Source of the DNA: Winogradskyella epiphytica | Lineage (GTDB): Bacteria > Bacteroidota > Bacteroidia > Flavobacteriales > Flavobacteriaceae | Direction: 5' to 3' | DNA: 64,000 bases | Assembly (NCBI RefSeq): GCF_003217215.1 | Contig: NZ_QJTD01000007.1 | Coordinates: 62,001 to 126,000 of the forward strand | In this document: piece by piece, positions 45,469-54,898 of the stretch | How positions within the stretch are numbered: position 1 is the first letter of the stretch | Layout of the letters: each line of letters opens with the position of its first letter | Made by a program: the position numbers and the translations under genes | Notes under the pieces: generated by a model | Databases searched by the model: none | The model's input: only the letters and a program-made list of their open reading frames with translations | What the model was told of the DNA's origin: nothing

Positions 45469-45948
45469 GTGAAACATCCTATTGAAATACGACAGGCCAC
45501 ATTAGATGACATTCCTGAAATCACTGCTATTTTCAGGAATACCATCACTCATATCAATGCGAAGGACTATAACGAAAAACAAATTTCCGTTTGGTCTTAT
45601 GGAGCTGATGATATTGAGGAATGGAAAAAGCGCATTAAAAATTATTATTTTATTGTCGCTGAAATGAACACTAACATTGTGGGTTTTGCCTATCTAAAAA
45701 ATGGAAATTATTTTGATGGCATTTATGTTCATAAAGATCATTTACGTCAAGGGATTGGTTCTAAATTATTGCGAATTATAGAATCACAAGTCATGATGAA
45801 TGACTATGAAGTCATGAAGTCAGATGTAAGTAAAACTGCTTTACCTTTTTTTGATAACCGTTATTTCGAAGTGATTAAGAAACAGAAAAAAAGTTTTAAA
45901 GGTGTTGTGTTTGAAAATTATTTGATGGAAAAGAATCTTAACGATTAA
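45469..45948 (+). CDS. GNAT family N-acetyltransferase
   Basis: A 159-residue acetyltransferase with a GTG start at 45469 (MKHPIEIRQATLDDIPEI). The acetyl-CoA loop is DHLRQGIGSKLLRI (about residues 90-103), preceded by DGIYVHK. Substrate unknown. It lies 9 bp after kdsA in the same direction. Confidence 0.87.
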   Translation: MKHPIEIRQATLDDIPEITAIFRNTITHINAKDYNEKQISVWSYGADDIEEWKKRIKNYYFIVAEMNTNIVGFAYLKNGNYFDGIYVHKDHLRQGIGSKLLRIIESQVMMNDYEVMKSDVSKTALPFFDNRYFEVIKKQKKSFKGVVFENYLMEKNLND

Positions 45949-45987
45949 GAACATAAATCCTACGAATAATCCATGGCGTATTTGGCG

Positions 45988-46356
45988 TTAATTTCTCTTA
46001 TAAAATCCTTTTTCTTTTAAGCCTTCTATTTCTTTTAGAATGGAAATAAAAACAGCATCATTGATGTCATCTACAGATTTATAACGTAAAGATTTTACAA
46101 CTTTTCGCTTTTCTGTAATCAAATAAGCATCCCATTTTTCTGTGAGATGTGCAGAATGCCAAAAACCGACATCAACGTAATCTTTACTTTGATGAATATA
46201 ACATATTGGGCGCTTAGCTATATAAAAACATGGCATTCTCCATTTATATAATAAATCCGCAGCTGGTAACACATGCTTCATTAAGACCTGTACATGCATC
46301 ATAATAGATTTATAAGGTTCTATTTGTTTTAAAATATGTTCTTCCGCTGGATTCAT
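45988..46356 (-). CDS. DUF1801 (YdhG-like) family protein
   Basis: A 122-residue small protein of the DUF1801 fold, related to frataxin-like YdhG. Typical pieces are the N-terminal helix pair, LLYKWRMPCFYIAKRPICYI and YVDVGFWHSAHL. Function in this family is not established. Convergent with the GNAT gene; single-gene unit. Confidence 0.8.
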   Translation of the reverse strand: MNPAEEHILKQIEPYKSIMMHVQVLMKHVLPAADLLYKWRMPCFYIAKRPICYIHQSKDYVDVGFWHSAHLTEKWDAYLITEKRKVVKSLRYKSVDDINDAVFISILKEIEGLKEKGFYKRN

Positions 46357-46504
46357 TCTTAATTCGATTGAACATTCACATGTTTTAAATTTATAACTTT
46401 ATAGATTAATATTTTGTACCATCACAAGAGAACTAATAAATATATCAGAATTCTTATTGCTTATTCCTATATTTAAAATCAAATTTTCAAATCCAATTTT
46501 ATTT

Positions 46505-48391
46505 ATGAAAAAAATCAATATCATCGTAGTACTTCTACTTATTTTCATGTCTTGTAAGGACGAAAAAAAAGCCGAATCCAAAAATATAGATATTGGAGAC
46601 TTTAGTTTTTCTTCAAAAGACATTGTTGCAAATAAAACTTTCAAAATTACCTACAACGGAAATGGGGATTTAGATGATAGTTTCTTTTACCATTTAATTA
46701 ATGACAAATCTTACCCATATGATTTAGAATTCGAAGATAATACGGCAATCATTACAGTTCCTGATAGCATATCGGCTGTTGCATTTAATTTTAAGCTTGA
46801 AGACGATTATGTTAACAACAATAAAAAAGGTTTTCTTTTTAAGGTTATAAATGAGGAAGGCGAATCTGCAGAAGATGTTGAAGCTTCTAAAGATATTTAT
46901 AAAGTTAGGTATGGCGATAGATTTGGACTTGAGGGTGACGCGGAAAGCGCGTTAAGCACATTAGAAAGTGTTCTTGAAGAGCATCCGAATTTGAAAAAAG
47001 ATTGGATGGAAAGTCATCTAATACTTGCCCGCCAAGTAGGTGCTCCAAAAGTAAAAGAAGTTGCAAATGCGTACCTGTCTGATTTTAGCGATAGAAAAGC
47101 TGAAACATTGGAAGATTTTAAATCTTTATCTGCAATTTACTCTAGTTTAAGAGATACAAATCGAAATGATAGTATTAAAAAACTAGTCTCTGAAAAATAT
47201 CCTGAAAGTGAATTAGCTGTAAGTTCTATTATCGATGATTTCTTTGCAACTAAAGATCTTAATACTAAAGAAAAGATTTTTAATGAGCATAAAGAAAGAC
47301 TTCTCAAGTCTAAGAATGCCAAATTTGTTCTTAGAAGTTTAGCACAAGGTTATTATAACAAAGGGGACCAAGATAACTTTGAAACTTATGTTAATTTGAT
47401 GGACAGTAATATGGATGAAGCTTCGCTATACAATTCTATTGCTTGGCCTCTAGCTGAAAAAGGTGAAAATCTAGAAGAAGCCGCTTTATTATCTAAAAAA
47501 TCCTTAGACCTTATTAAAGAAGAACAACAATCACCAAAAGAACAACCTGATTATTTAACACCTAAGCAATACCATAGCAATTTAGAGCGCACCTACAATA
47601 TGTATGCTGATACATACGCTTTGCTGTCCTTTAAAAAAGGGGATATAAAAGAAGCTATTAAATACCAAGCTTTGGCTGTTGATGAAGGAAAAGATGCAGA
47701 AGTTAATGAACGCTATATTCAGTTTTTAATGGAAGACGAACAGTTTGAAACTGCGATGGAAAAAGCCTCAGAATTCATTGAAGATGGAAACAGCTCAGCA
47801 AAACTTAAAGCCTATTTTAAAGAAGCCGTAACTAAAGCAGACCCAAATAAGAACGTTGACGCTTTATTAGCTAATCTTGAAGAAAAAGCCAAAGCTAAAG
47901 AATTAGAGAAGTTAAAAAAATCAATGTTAGATGATGAAGCTACTGATTTTACGTTAAAAAACCTTGATGGTAATGAGGTTACATTATCTTCCTTAAAAGG
48001 AAAAACGGTTATTTTAGACTTTTGGGCTACATGGTGTGGACCTTGTAAAGCATCCTTCCCTGGAATGCAAGAGGTTGTAACAAAATACAAAGATGATGAC
48101 AAGGTTGAGTTTTTATTTATTGACACTTTTGAAGATGGAAAAGACCGTTTAGATAAAGTTTCTAAATTTATTAAAGACAACAATTACACGTTTAATGTTT
48201 TAGTCGACCCTAAGAATGAGGAAAGTGGTCAGTTTGAAGTCGCTAATAAATATAAAGTTTCAGGTATACCTACAAAAGTAATCATAGGTCCAAGCGGAAA
48301 AGTGAACTTTATTTCGGTTGGCTATAGCGGTTCTACTGAAAAAGTAGTCAGTGAAATTGATGCTATGGTAGAAATTCTATCCCAATCGTAA
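46505..48391 (+). CDS. TlpA-like thioredoxin lipoprotein with long helical/TPR N-terminal region
   Basis: A 628-residue protein exported as a lipoprotein (LLLIFMSC). I start at the ATG at 46505; the frame is open to 46457, but that prefix would spoil the signal. Residues about 120-470 look like helical TPR repeats. The C-terminal domain (about 485-628) is a TlpA/ResA-type thioredoxin: the active site WATWCGPCK has Cys at about 511 and 514, and VSGIPTKVIIGPSG has the cis-proline. It probably reduces periplasmic thiols; redox partner unknown. Confidence 0.87.
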   Translation: MKKINIIVVLLLIFMSCKDEKKAESKNIDIGDFSFSSKDIVANKTFKITYNGNGDLDDSFFYHLINDKSYPYDLEFEDNTAIITVPDSISAVAFNFKLEDDYVNNNKKGFLFKVINEEGESAEDVEASKDIYKVRYGDRFGLEGDAESALSTLESVLEEHPNLKKDWMESHLILARQVGAPKVKEVANAYLSDFSDRKAETLEDFKSLSAIYSSLRDTNRNDSIKKLVSEKYPESELAVSSIIDDFFATKDLNTKEKIFNEHKERLLKSKNAKFVLRSLAQGYYNKGDQDNFETYVNLMDSNMDEASLYNSIAWPLAEKGENLEEAALLSKKSLDLIKEEQQSPKEQPDYLTPKQYHSNLERTYNMYADTYALLSFKKGDIKEAIKYQALAVDEGKDAEVNERYIQFLMEDEQFETAMEKASEFIEDGNSSAKLKAYFKEAVTKADPNKNVDALLANLEEKAKAKELEKLKKSMLDDEATDFTLKNLDGNEVTLSSLKGKTVILDFWATWCGPCKASFPGMQEVVTKYKDDDKVEFLFIDTFEDGKDRLDKVSKFIKDNNYTFNVLVDPKNEESGQFEVANKYKVSGIPTKVIIGPSGKVNFISVGYSGSTEKVVSEIDAMVEILSQS

Positions 48392-48410
48392 ATTCAAGAC
48401 CTATTAAATA

Positions 48411-48450
48411 AAAAAAGAGGAAAATCTCAATGGACTTTCCTCTTTTTTTT
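48411..48450. terminator. Bidirectional terminator between convergent genes
   Basis: Stem AAAAAAGAGGAAA with TTTCCTCTTTTTT around an 11-nt loop, with A-run on the left and T-run on the right. It lies between the TlpA-like gene (ends 48391) and the dehydrogenase gene (ends 48450), and can serve both. Confidence 0.85.
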
Positions 48451-49652
48451 TATTTCCCATCTACATAATCTTGTAGATAACTAAAGCGCCTAGTAAGCTT
48501 ACCTTCTTGAGTAATCTTAGCGCGTTTAAGAATTTCTCTTTCATCATTATTAAAAAATGCAGGAAGTACATGTTCTATAAAAGCCTCTCCAAAGCCTTCA
48601 CTTGCATCTTTAGGCAATTCACATGGTAAATTATCTACAGCCATCACGGTAATCGCATCTTTAGCATCAAAAGCCACCTCTTTTTCCGTTTTAGGGTCGT
48701 AGCCATAAAAAGGATCGGCAATAGTTGAAGGTCTAATTGTACTTGCAACAGGGCCATCGATGTCACAAGAGACATCAGCAATTAAGTTGATTCTAAAATC
48801 AGGATGCTTTGCATCTTCTCTAGTAAACAAATACGGAGCGTTATTACCATAAAAATGACCAGCTATAAAATAATCAGTCACTTTAGCATAAGGCATAAAG
48901 TTACTTTCGTAACCTGTTGGGTCTTTATAGAATTTATACTTATCTCCTACTTTTCCATCGCTACGCTTATTGTATTCCATAACATCAATCATACAGTAAA
49001 CTGGCTCAGTAAATTCTGAGGTTAAATATAAAGCGTCACTAACTTCCTTTATTTCTAGATGGTCTAAGATTTCCCTTGCTCCATGTGCCACTTTTCCTGT
49101 TCCAGAAAGTAAAATCTTAATATTTGGAATGGTAATTTTATCTAATTCAGATTTTACTTCGTTTAAGTCGGCAAGTGTCTCCACTTTTGGTAAGGTATAA
49201 AGCTTATCACGTAATCCCAAAGCTCTAAAACCATTATAAGCTCCTACTAACCCAGCATAACGTCCAAATCCAATAAGTCTTGAACCTGTTTTTCTAACTA
49301 TGGTCTCGTGATCGTAGAGTTCGATATTTTTCTCCAACATAGCCAATAATAACTTTCTATTATATGGCTGCTTTTTAATTGTATGAGAGAAAAAGAAATA
49401 TTTCTTATTTGGAATTAAAGCATCGACTGGCACTTCCTTAACGCCTATCATAACATCAGCGCCCGAAACATCATCTGTAACTTCAAATCCCATTTTTTCG
49501 TAAGCTTCATCAGGGAAAATCCTAATATCTGACGATTCTACGATAAATTTGGCTTCTGGAAATGCTAGTTGTGCTTCTGCTAAATGTTCTGGTGAAAAAA
49601 CCACACGTCGGTCTGGCGGTGATTTGCGTTCTTTTATAAGTGCAAATGTCAT
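48450..49652 (-). CDS. Alanine dehydrogenase/saccharopine dehydrogenase (LYS1)-like oxidoreductase
   Basis: A 400-residue NAD(P)-dependent enzyme. The N-terminal AlaDh/PNT substrate domain begins FALIKERKSPPDRRVVFSPE, and residues about 170-330 form the Rossmann half (KILLSGTGKVAHGAREIL with GXGXXXXG-type loop). CDIDGPVASTIRPSTIADPF is the signature of the lysine-forming saccharopine dehydrogenase-like branch. Whether it acts in lysine or alanine metabolism cannot be settled from sequence alone. Confidence 0.85.
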   Translation of the reverse strand: MTFALIKERKSPPDRRVVFSPEHLAEAQLAFPEAKFIVESSDIRIFPDEAYEKMGFEVTDDVSGADVMIGVKEVPVDALIPNKKYFFFSHTIKKQPYNRKLLLAMLEKNIELYDHETIVRKTGSRLIGFGRYAGLVGAYNGFRALGLRDKLYTLPKVETLADLNEVKSELDKITIPNIKILLSGTGKVAHGAREILDHLEIKEVSDALYLTSEFTEPVYCMIDVMEYNKRSDGKVGDKYKFYKDPTGYESNFMPYAKVTDYFIAGHFYGNNAPYLFTREDAKHPDFRINLIADVSCDIDGPVASTIRPSTIADPFYGYDPKTEKEVAFDAKDAITVMAVDNLPCELPKDASEGFGEAFIEHVLPAFFNNDEREILKRAKITQEGKLTRRFSYLQDYVDGK

Positions 49653-49956
49653 AGATATACTTTGTAATTGAGGTGTTAATAATTATGATTTGTCATCGTG
49701 TTTAGCAAAATGAAAGTCTTTAACACTGCCAAACTGAAATTCAACAAAATAAAAAACTACAAATTATATAGTTCGTCACGAAAATAAGTGGATTTGCATG
49801 TTTTAGCAAACATTTACAAATTAAAATAGTAGCATTATTAATCAGCTCCTCAATTATTAATACATTCTACAAGATTTACGCTCAATCTCTCGTTAATTAA
49901 CACCCACTTTTTATTTATCGTTAAAACGAAATGATTCCGTTTTTAATTGAATTTAA
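49653..49956. other. Gene-free 304-bp intergenic region
   Basis: This AT-rich gap separates the EamA transporter gene (ends 49957) and the dehydrogenase gene (starts 49652), both on the minus strand. Near 49922-49942 there is a short AAAACG/CGTTTT stem that could be a weak terminator for the transporter gene. I see no TAnnTTTG box, ORF or RNA in it. Confidence 0.6.
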
Positions 49957-50826
49957 CTAAGCCTTAGTATCGATAACTGGCTTTTCATAAAATGTAAGTC
50001 GAATTCCTAAGAGCAGTATAATTCCACCAATTACCATTTGTAGAGAAACTTGCTCGTCAAGTAGCCACCAAGCTAATATAGAAGCTAAAACAGCCTGACC
50101 TAATAAACTCACGGACACACGTGTTGCACGCATATGCTTAGTCGCATAACTAATGAGTAACCAGGCCATAAGTTGACACACCAAACCCTGAACTACTAAA
50201 GACCACCAACCTGCAGCTGAAAATCCACTAAATGGTTCATCGAGAGCATAACTCAATGAACCCAAAGCAACCACAGAAGACAATAAACTAACGGTCATAA
50301 AAGTCATGACTTCCATTTCACCTAAGATTCGTTTACTTGTTAACATATAAACGGCGTACAGCATTCCTGATAAGATACCAAAGATGAAAGCCAGGTTAAA
50401 ATCAAAATTTATAAATAAATCGAAACCTACTAATAGCACCATTCCAATAATCGCTACAACGGTTCCAATCCAAAAGTTTCTTCTAGGTTTATCTTTTAAG
50501 AAAAAGAAAGCACCAATGCCTACCCATACAGGCGAAAGGTTAGTTAACAAAGTAGCTTGGGTAGCGGTTGATTGCTGAATAGCGATATTCCAGACCCCAA
50601 CATCTAATCCAAAGACGACACCACAAAGCATGGACATAAATAATGCTTTTCTAGACGTAATTTTGAACTGTTTTGTTATGAATACATAAGGCACAATTAA
50701 TGCCGAAGCAATAGCCATTCTATAGAATGCCGAAACTAGTCCTGGTGATAAATTTAACTTTACCAATATTGGGAAAATTGATATACAGATTATACCAACA
50801 GCCAAAGCAATTCTTGGTTTCGTCAT
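49957..50826 (-). CDS. EamA/DMT superfamily transporter
   Basis: A 289-residue membrane protein with ten spans in two EamA halves (about 1-140 and 145-285), typical of small-metabolite exporters of the drug/metabolite superfamily. The conserved FVITKQFK-like loop and the C-terminal LLGQAVLASILAWWLLDEQVS are seen. Substrate unknown. No adjacent partner gene. Confidence 0.88.
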   Translation of the reverse strand: MTKPRIALAVGIICISIFPILVKLNLSPGLVSAFYRMAIASALIVPYVFITKQFKITSRKALFMSMLCGVVFGLDVGVWNIAIQQSTATQATLLTNLSPVWVGIGAFFFLKDKPRRNFWIGTVVAIIGMVLLVGFDLFINFDFNLAFIFGILSGMLYAVYMLTSKRILGEMEVMTFMTVSLLSSVVALGSLSYALDEPFSGFSAAGWWSLVVQGLVCQLMAWLLISYATKHMRATRVSVSLLGQAVLASILAWWLLDEQVSLQMVIGGIILLLGIRLTFYEKPVIDTKA

Positions 50827-51012
50827 AACTAAACGCTTTAATTTGAAGTCGGCTAATTTAAGACATAATCTAATACCTAATTGGATTAAATTAGATATTC
50901 ACGAAGTATTTTCTATTAGGCTTTTATGTCAGTATTTCATTAAAATTTCAATATTAAAACCGCATATGACAAATAGGGAGCTGGCACAGTTTTTGAACAA
51001 TCTTAAATGGAT

Positions 51013-51046
51013 TTGTGAAATTAGCCAAAACTTTTTGGTAACTTTG
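51013..51046 (+). promoter_or_regulatory. Promoter of the ssrA leader/tmRNA transcript
   Basis: TTG at 51013-51015, a 23-nt spacer, and TAACTTTG at 51039-51046: exact -7 match. The predicted start is about 51052. There is no better match between 51047 and the tmRNA 5' end, so tmRNA is expected to be made as a longer precursor. Confidence 0.6.
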
Positions 51047-51057
51047 CAATTCTCGAA

Positions 51058-51178
51058 ACAAGAAATAGTTTTTCTTGTGGAGATGCGTTAGGGGTTGAAG
51101 CGGCATCCTTTTGCTTTATTGGCAAAAGATATAGCGGAAGACCCGACTCTGCGAAGCGATAGCGAAGTAGAGTAACGC
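51058..51178 (+). ncRNA. Structured RNA element (Flavo-1-like) in the tmRNA leader
   Basis: A hairpin ACAAGAAA/TTTCTTGT (51058-51065, 51071-51078) is followed by a multibranch element. The outer stem GCGTTA (51085-51090) pairs with TAACGC (51173-51178), GGGT (51092-51095) pairs with ACCC (51141-51144), and inner hairpins are CTTTTGC/GCAAAAG (51108-51114, 51122-51128) and ACTCT/AGAGT (51146-51150, 51169-51173). The GAAGCGGCATCC and ATAGCGGAAGACCCGAC pieces fit my memory of a repeated flavobacterial RNA motif (Flavo-1), but I cannot confirm the name. It ends 19 nt before tmRNA. Confidence 0.55.
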
Positions 51179-51197
51179 CCAAAAAACATCATTTAAT

Positions 51198-51591
51198 GGG
51201 GTCGACTGGTTTTGACAGCGAGATTAATTAAATGGTAAGCACGTCGTGTAATGGTTTTGAAACACGTAAAAGGCTGAACCAACTTTTTAAACGGCGAGAA
51301 TAACTACGCTTTAGCTGCATAATCTGAATTACAGTAAGATTCGTGCTCATTCCTACTAGGTAGGAAGGCTAAATGTCTCCAGAAAGCCTTGGTTAATGGC
51401 GTTCTTTTTTGAGGCATCGTAAAAATTGACTAAGATAAGGTAGAGCTTTGATGCCTTTTCGAGATTAAGAAGCTAAGCTAAAAGTGGGTTGTCTTTAACC
51501 AGCTTTTAGTCGAAAAAACAAGAAAAGAATAAACGTGTAGAAAGCTCTTTGGTTACTTGTTTGGACGAGAGTTCGATTCTCTCCGACTCCA
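51198..51591 (+). ncRNA. ssrA: Transfer-messenger RNA (tmRNA)
   Basis: Rescues stalled ribosomes. The 394-nt RNA begins GGGGTCGACTGGTTTTGACA and ends CGACTCC plus discriminator A; the 5' GGGGTCG pairs with 3' CGACTCC as the tRNA-like acceptor, and GTTCGATTC is the T-loop. The tag reading frame starts at GGC 51293 and reads GENNYALAA before TAA at 51320-51322. The sequence after the discriminator is CTA, so CCA is added after processing. Confidence 0.97.
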
Positions 51592-51597
51592 CTACAA

Positions 51598-51627
51598 TAA
51601 CCCCGTATTTTAATAAATACGGGGTTT
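51598..51627 (+). terminator. Terminator after ssrA
   Basis: Stem AACCCCGTATTT with AATACGGGGTT (11 bp) and a short loop, followed by TTTTGATTTTATTT. It starts 7 nt after the tmRNA 3' end. Confidence 0.9.
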
Positions 51628-51796
51628 TGATTTTATTTAGTGTCAGTTTGAGTGAGATTTTCGAATTTTACCACCTCAATAAATACCATATCTAACTAAC
51701 ATTTTTTAATGAGATTATAAATAATACTCAGTTCCTAAAAAGATCCCAAGATTAGATTTAACATCAACTCCAGTGAGCTACTGTTATTTCCACAAC

Positions 51797-52750
51797 TTAG
51801 ATTCTTGACATGTGTAATACTTTAATCTTTGATCTATCATTAGTATCGCGAACTAAAATGGTGAAAAAATGATGTTCATCATTATTAAAATCACCACCTG
51901 CAGAATACGAAAGATTACCAACATCTATTACAGTTTTCCATTCTCCGTTTGCATTGACATCTACAAACCTCCAGTCTTCAATTATCCTACTAAATTCAAC
52001 TGGTCTATCCTCATAATTATCAGCTGTTACCGTGCCACTTTGAACTCTAATTTCTACTTTATGTCTTTTTTTCGTGAGCCCTTCCACAGAAATTTTACCA
52101 TTTACGCCTTGATTCTGAGCAATATTACTCTCAGGCGAAGTAATTGAAACATAACTACCTTTTAATTCGTTTGAATTATCTCTTCTTTCTCCGGTTATAG
52201 GGTCTATTGTTGAATGTTGCACTTGCTCTGGCTGGATAATTAATTGCGGATTAATTTCTCTAATTACTTTGTCATTCACTTTAGCACGAGCAATGAAACG
52301 GATCTTTTCTTTAGTTGTAACAACAACTTTAACTTCTCCAGAACGCTGTACTTTACGTGGCAACTGCTTTGATTTCTGCTTTAAAGCTAATAATTGAGAA
52401 GCAACAACCTCGTATTTTAAGTTTTTTGCACCTTCTGGAGCCCACAAGTTAATAGGTATACTTTTCCACTTTCCTTTATTATTAGATACGATTTCAAAAG
52501 AGCCTAAACTTTCATTACCTCCATCAAAAACGGCCTTAATATTAACTAGAACTTTACTGTTAATTGGAGCTACCCCTTCAATAGTAAGCGGTGAAGTTAC
52601 ATTGGAATTTTCTTTAGGAGACGTGATAGCGAGCTCTGTATTTTTTGCTTTAATACGTGTTTGAGTGGTAACGTCAATTTTCTGTGCAAAGGACGGAGTC
52701 GCTGATAATAGAAAACCTATTGTCCCTATTATTAAGATTGATTTTTTCAT
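51797..52750 (-). CDS. Secreted protein with two Ig-like repeats, unknown
   Basis: A 317-residue exported protein (signal ends FAQK, about residue 23). Two domains start with related phrases: LAITSPKENSNVTSPLTIEG (about 41-60) and VSITSPESNIAQNQGVNGKI (about 205-224), followed by beta-rich sequence. These look like Gmad2 or bacterial Ig-type sandwiches. It has no T9SS domain. The gene stands alone between ssrA and a row of small lipoproteins. Confidence 0.75.
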   Translation of the reverse strand: MKKSILIIGTIGFLLSATPSFAQKIDVTTQTRIKAKNTELAITSPKENSNVTSPLTIEGVAPINSKVLVNIKAVFDGGNESLGSFEIVSNNKGKWKSIPINLWAPEGAKNLKYEVVASQLLALKQKSKQLPRKVQRSGEVKVVVTTKEKIRFIARAKVNDKVIREINPQLIIQPEQVQHSTIDPITGERRDNSNELKGSYVSITSPESNIAQNQGVNGKISVEGLTKKRHKVEIRVQSGTVTADNYEDRPVEFSRIIEDWRFVDVNANGEWKTVIDVGNLSYSAGGDFNNDEHHFFTILVRDTNDRSKIKVLHMSRI

Positions 52751-52847
52751 AATTTATTTTATTTAAAAGATTATATTACAAAGGAGACAGCTCCCTTTTA
52801 TATATGTATTGATTACTTTTAGCCTAATGAAAAAGTAAAAACTGTTA

Positions 52848-53342
52848 TTATTCAAGCTTGCTAAAGACAAAAACCTCAACCACAGGCCCCGCTCCCTCAT
52901 CATTATAATTTTCACGTTTAAACTCGTTAGAGATTTCCTCTAATTTCAAACTCATATTATTAATGTAAATAATTCTATATTCAGTAATTGGTGGAAATGG
53001 ACTATCTTGATAAGGGTCACTATCCGCCAAATCAACTTTTAATTTATTTCCTTCCACCCTATAACGACCTATAAAATAATGGTTAACAACACAATTTTGA
53101 TCATACCATCGTAAGGACATTTTATTATCTGAAGAGAAATGAATCCTATCACTTTCGTTGTGGCATATATTTATATAATTCTGAAGTCTCTCATTTGAAC
53201 CATTAACAACGGTACCCGTTTCTTCGAAAGACCAATTTCCCCATAAGCTACCTGGCAACTTCTGTTGTACAGATGCACAGCTCAATATCATAATTGAAAT
53301 AATAAGAATGATTATAAAATTAATAAGTTTTAAATTAGACAT
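52848..53342 (-). CDS. Small lipoprotein, unknown
   Basis: A 164-residue lipoprotein with lipobox LISIMILSC. The remainder is beta-rich (GSLWGNWSFEETGTVVNGS and KLKVDLADSDPYQDSPF), suggesting a lipocalin-like fold, but no family is recognised. One of three lipoprotein genes in a row on the minus strand. Confidence 0.7.
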   Translation of the reverse strand: MSNLKLINFIIILIISIMILSCASVQQKLPGSLWGNWSFEETGTVVNGSNERLQNYINICHNESDRIHFSSDNKMSLRWYDQNCVVNHYFIGRYRVEGNKLKVDLADSDPYQDSPFPPITEYRIIYINNMSLKLEEISNEFKRENYNDEGAGPVVEVFVFSKLE

Positions 53343-53395
53343 CTTATGAGTTTTTTAATGAAGTAGACAAGCCCATTTAATCAAAAACTTTGTTT

Positions 53396-54030
53396 TCAAT
53401 AATTAGGAACTCTAACCTCAACTTTCCCTTTAATCTGAGATATGTTTTCGTCATAGTCTTCAAAGGAACCATCGAAGACCAAAGTTTAGCCCACTGCCCC
53501 TCCTTCTGGATTCTGAAATGCGAATTTAACATTGGATAAATTTACCGTTCCAGACAAACTATTTTGAGCATCCGTACTTGGGGGATTAATGGTTAGTATT
53601 ATATGAGATACTTCATCATGATCTTCAGAACCATCTGATAAATGAGCTGTGTTTCCGTTGTTATCATAGAAGAACATTCCACTAATGATAATGTCATCAT
53701 TAGCTATTCTAAGGACAATCCCTTTTCCATTATCTGCATTACTATAATTCGAATAATTATTGTCCATAAAACCTGTTTTAGAAGTGTTTTCGATTTCTCC
53801 TTTCAAATGACGTGCATTAGCAGCCCTGGATTAATCGAGATATCATAGGTATGGTTCTCGCTCTTCACTTTCGATTCAATATTTTGAACCGTTTCATTTT
53901 CACTATTTTTCTCTACAGTGGCATTTGACTTTTTATCGTCTCCACAGCTGATATTAAAGGTCATACTTATAACGAAAAGCAGAAACAATAACTTGTTGAA
54001 TACCTTTATTTTTGAAATTTTAGTTTTCAT
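53396..54030 (-). pseudogene. Lipoprotein gene broken by a frameshift and an in-frame stop
   Basis: The first piece (53803-54030) has a lipoprotein signal (MTFNISC) and runs to ISINPGLLMHVI. The second (53486-53805) continues in another frame. One extra G in the GGG run at 53824-53826 would join them as NPGAANARHLKGEIENTS. A TAA at 53488-53486 then interrupts the joined frame, but translation beyond it still reads sensibly (TLVFDGSFEDYDENISQIKG) to a TGA at 53396. The intact product would have been about 211 residues, a calycin- or beta-rich secreted lipoprotein of unknown role. Confidence 0.75.
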
Positions 54031-54150
54031 AATAATTACTTGTAATTTTTTTAAGATTGAACCTTTTAAAGACGTCCATATAAAGCTTTCTGGTTCAAAT
54101 ATATTTCCTAATCGTTGAACGAACTGGCGATGGTTTTACAACTGGACGAA

Positions 54151-54681
54151 TCACAGCTTCTTTAAAACTAGCTTAGCTAATTTTAGAGTTTTCTCCCTAT
54201 TTGACGCGGCATCTTCAGAGGTTTTGGATCTTATGTGGACCATTTTTCCTTTGTACAAAATGGTGATCTGATTCATTTTCTTGCTCCACGTAGCCTTTTC
54301 TTCTATACCCTTTTCCTCTACGCCATCATCATAAGAAGAGATGGCCTTATTATATTTCTCGTCATTCGCCTTGTCAACGAATACAATACTCATTTCCGGA
54401 TGAAACTTAGTATCATACCCCATAAACTTAGCCTCCCAGGATACCGATTCCCATTTATAAAAACATGACGGATAGTTTCTGCTTTTATCTTTCATTGTTG
54501 TTTCCGCTTCTTTTGGTATTAATAGGATGTTTTTTATTTCATCTTCACTTAAAAACTCACAGGGTAATTCAGCATAGTTCTTATTTGATGATTTAGCATT
54601 AGATTCAGAGGTTGCCTTTAAGTTGTTTTCACATGATAGCATGCCAAAACACATAAGGAAAAACAGAACTGTCGTTTTCAT
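54151..54681 (-). CDS. Small lipoprotein, unknown
   Basis: A 176-residue lipoprotein (LMCFGMLSC lipobox). After a Ser/Asn-rich linker it has LPCEFLSEDEIKNILLIPKEAE and FYKWESVSWEAKF, which could be a small alpha/beta sensor-like fold. No named family recognised. It is 120 bp from the pseudogene and in the same direction. Confidence 0.75.
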   Translation of the reverse strand: MKTTVLFFLMCFGMLSCENNLKATSESNAKSSNKNYAELPCEFLSEDEIKNILLIPKEAETTMKDKSRNYPSCFYKWESVSWEAKFMGYDTKFHPEMSIVFVDKANDEKYNKAISSYDDGVEEKGIEEKATWSKKMNQITILYKGKMVHIRSKTSEDAASNREKTLKLAKLVLKKL

Positions 54682-54898
54682 TATTTTTGGTTTTAATATG
54701 TTGCGTCACCATCACCTCGTGCAATGGCAATCTTAATATGGAGAGGGGATTTGCCTTTTTAATGAAAAGCTGTTATGATTAAAATTAGTATTAAAATTGA
54801 TTTACATAATTATAGACTTTACATTCCGTCTAAATATAATTGCCCAACCCTAAATTAGCATTTTTACTATTCAAGGCCAGGCTATTAATTAGTTGAGT

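Noticed and set aside
50843-51091. 82-codon ORF on the plus strand before ssrA
   Set aside because: It overlaps the predicted promoter and the first hairpin of the leader, has no family resemblance, and its composition looks like intergenic sequence.
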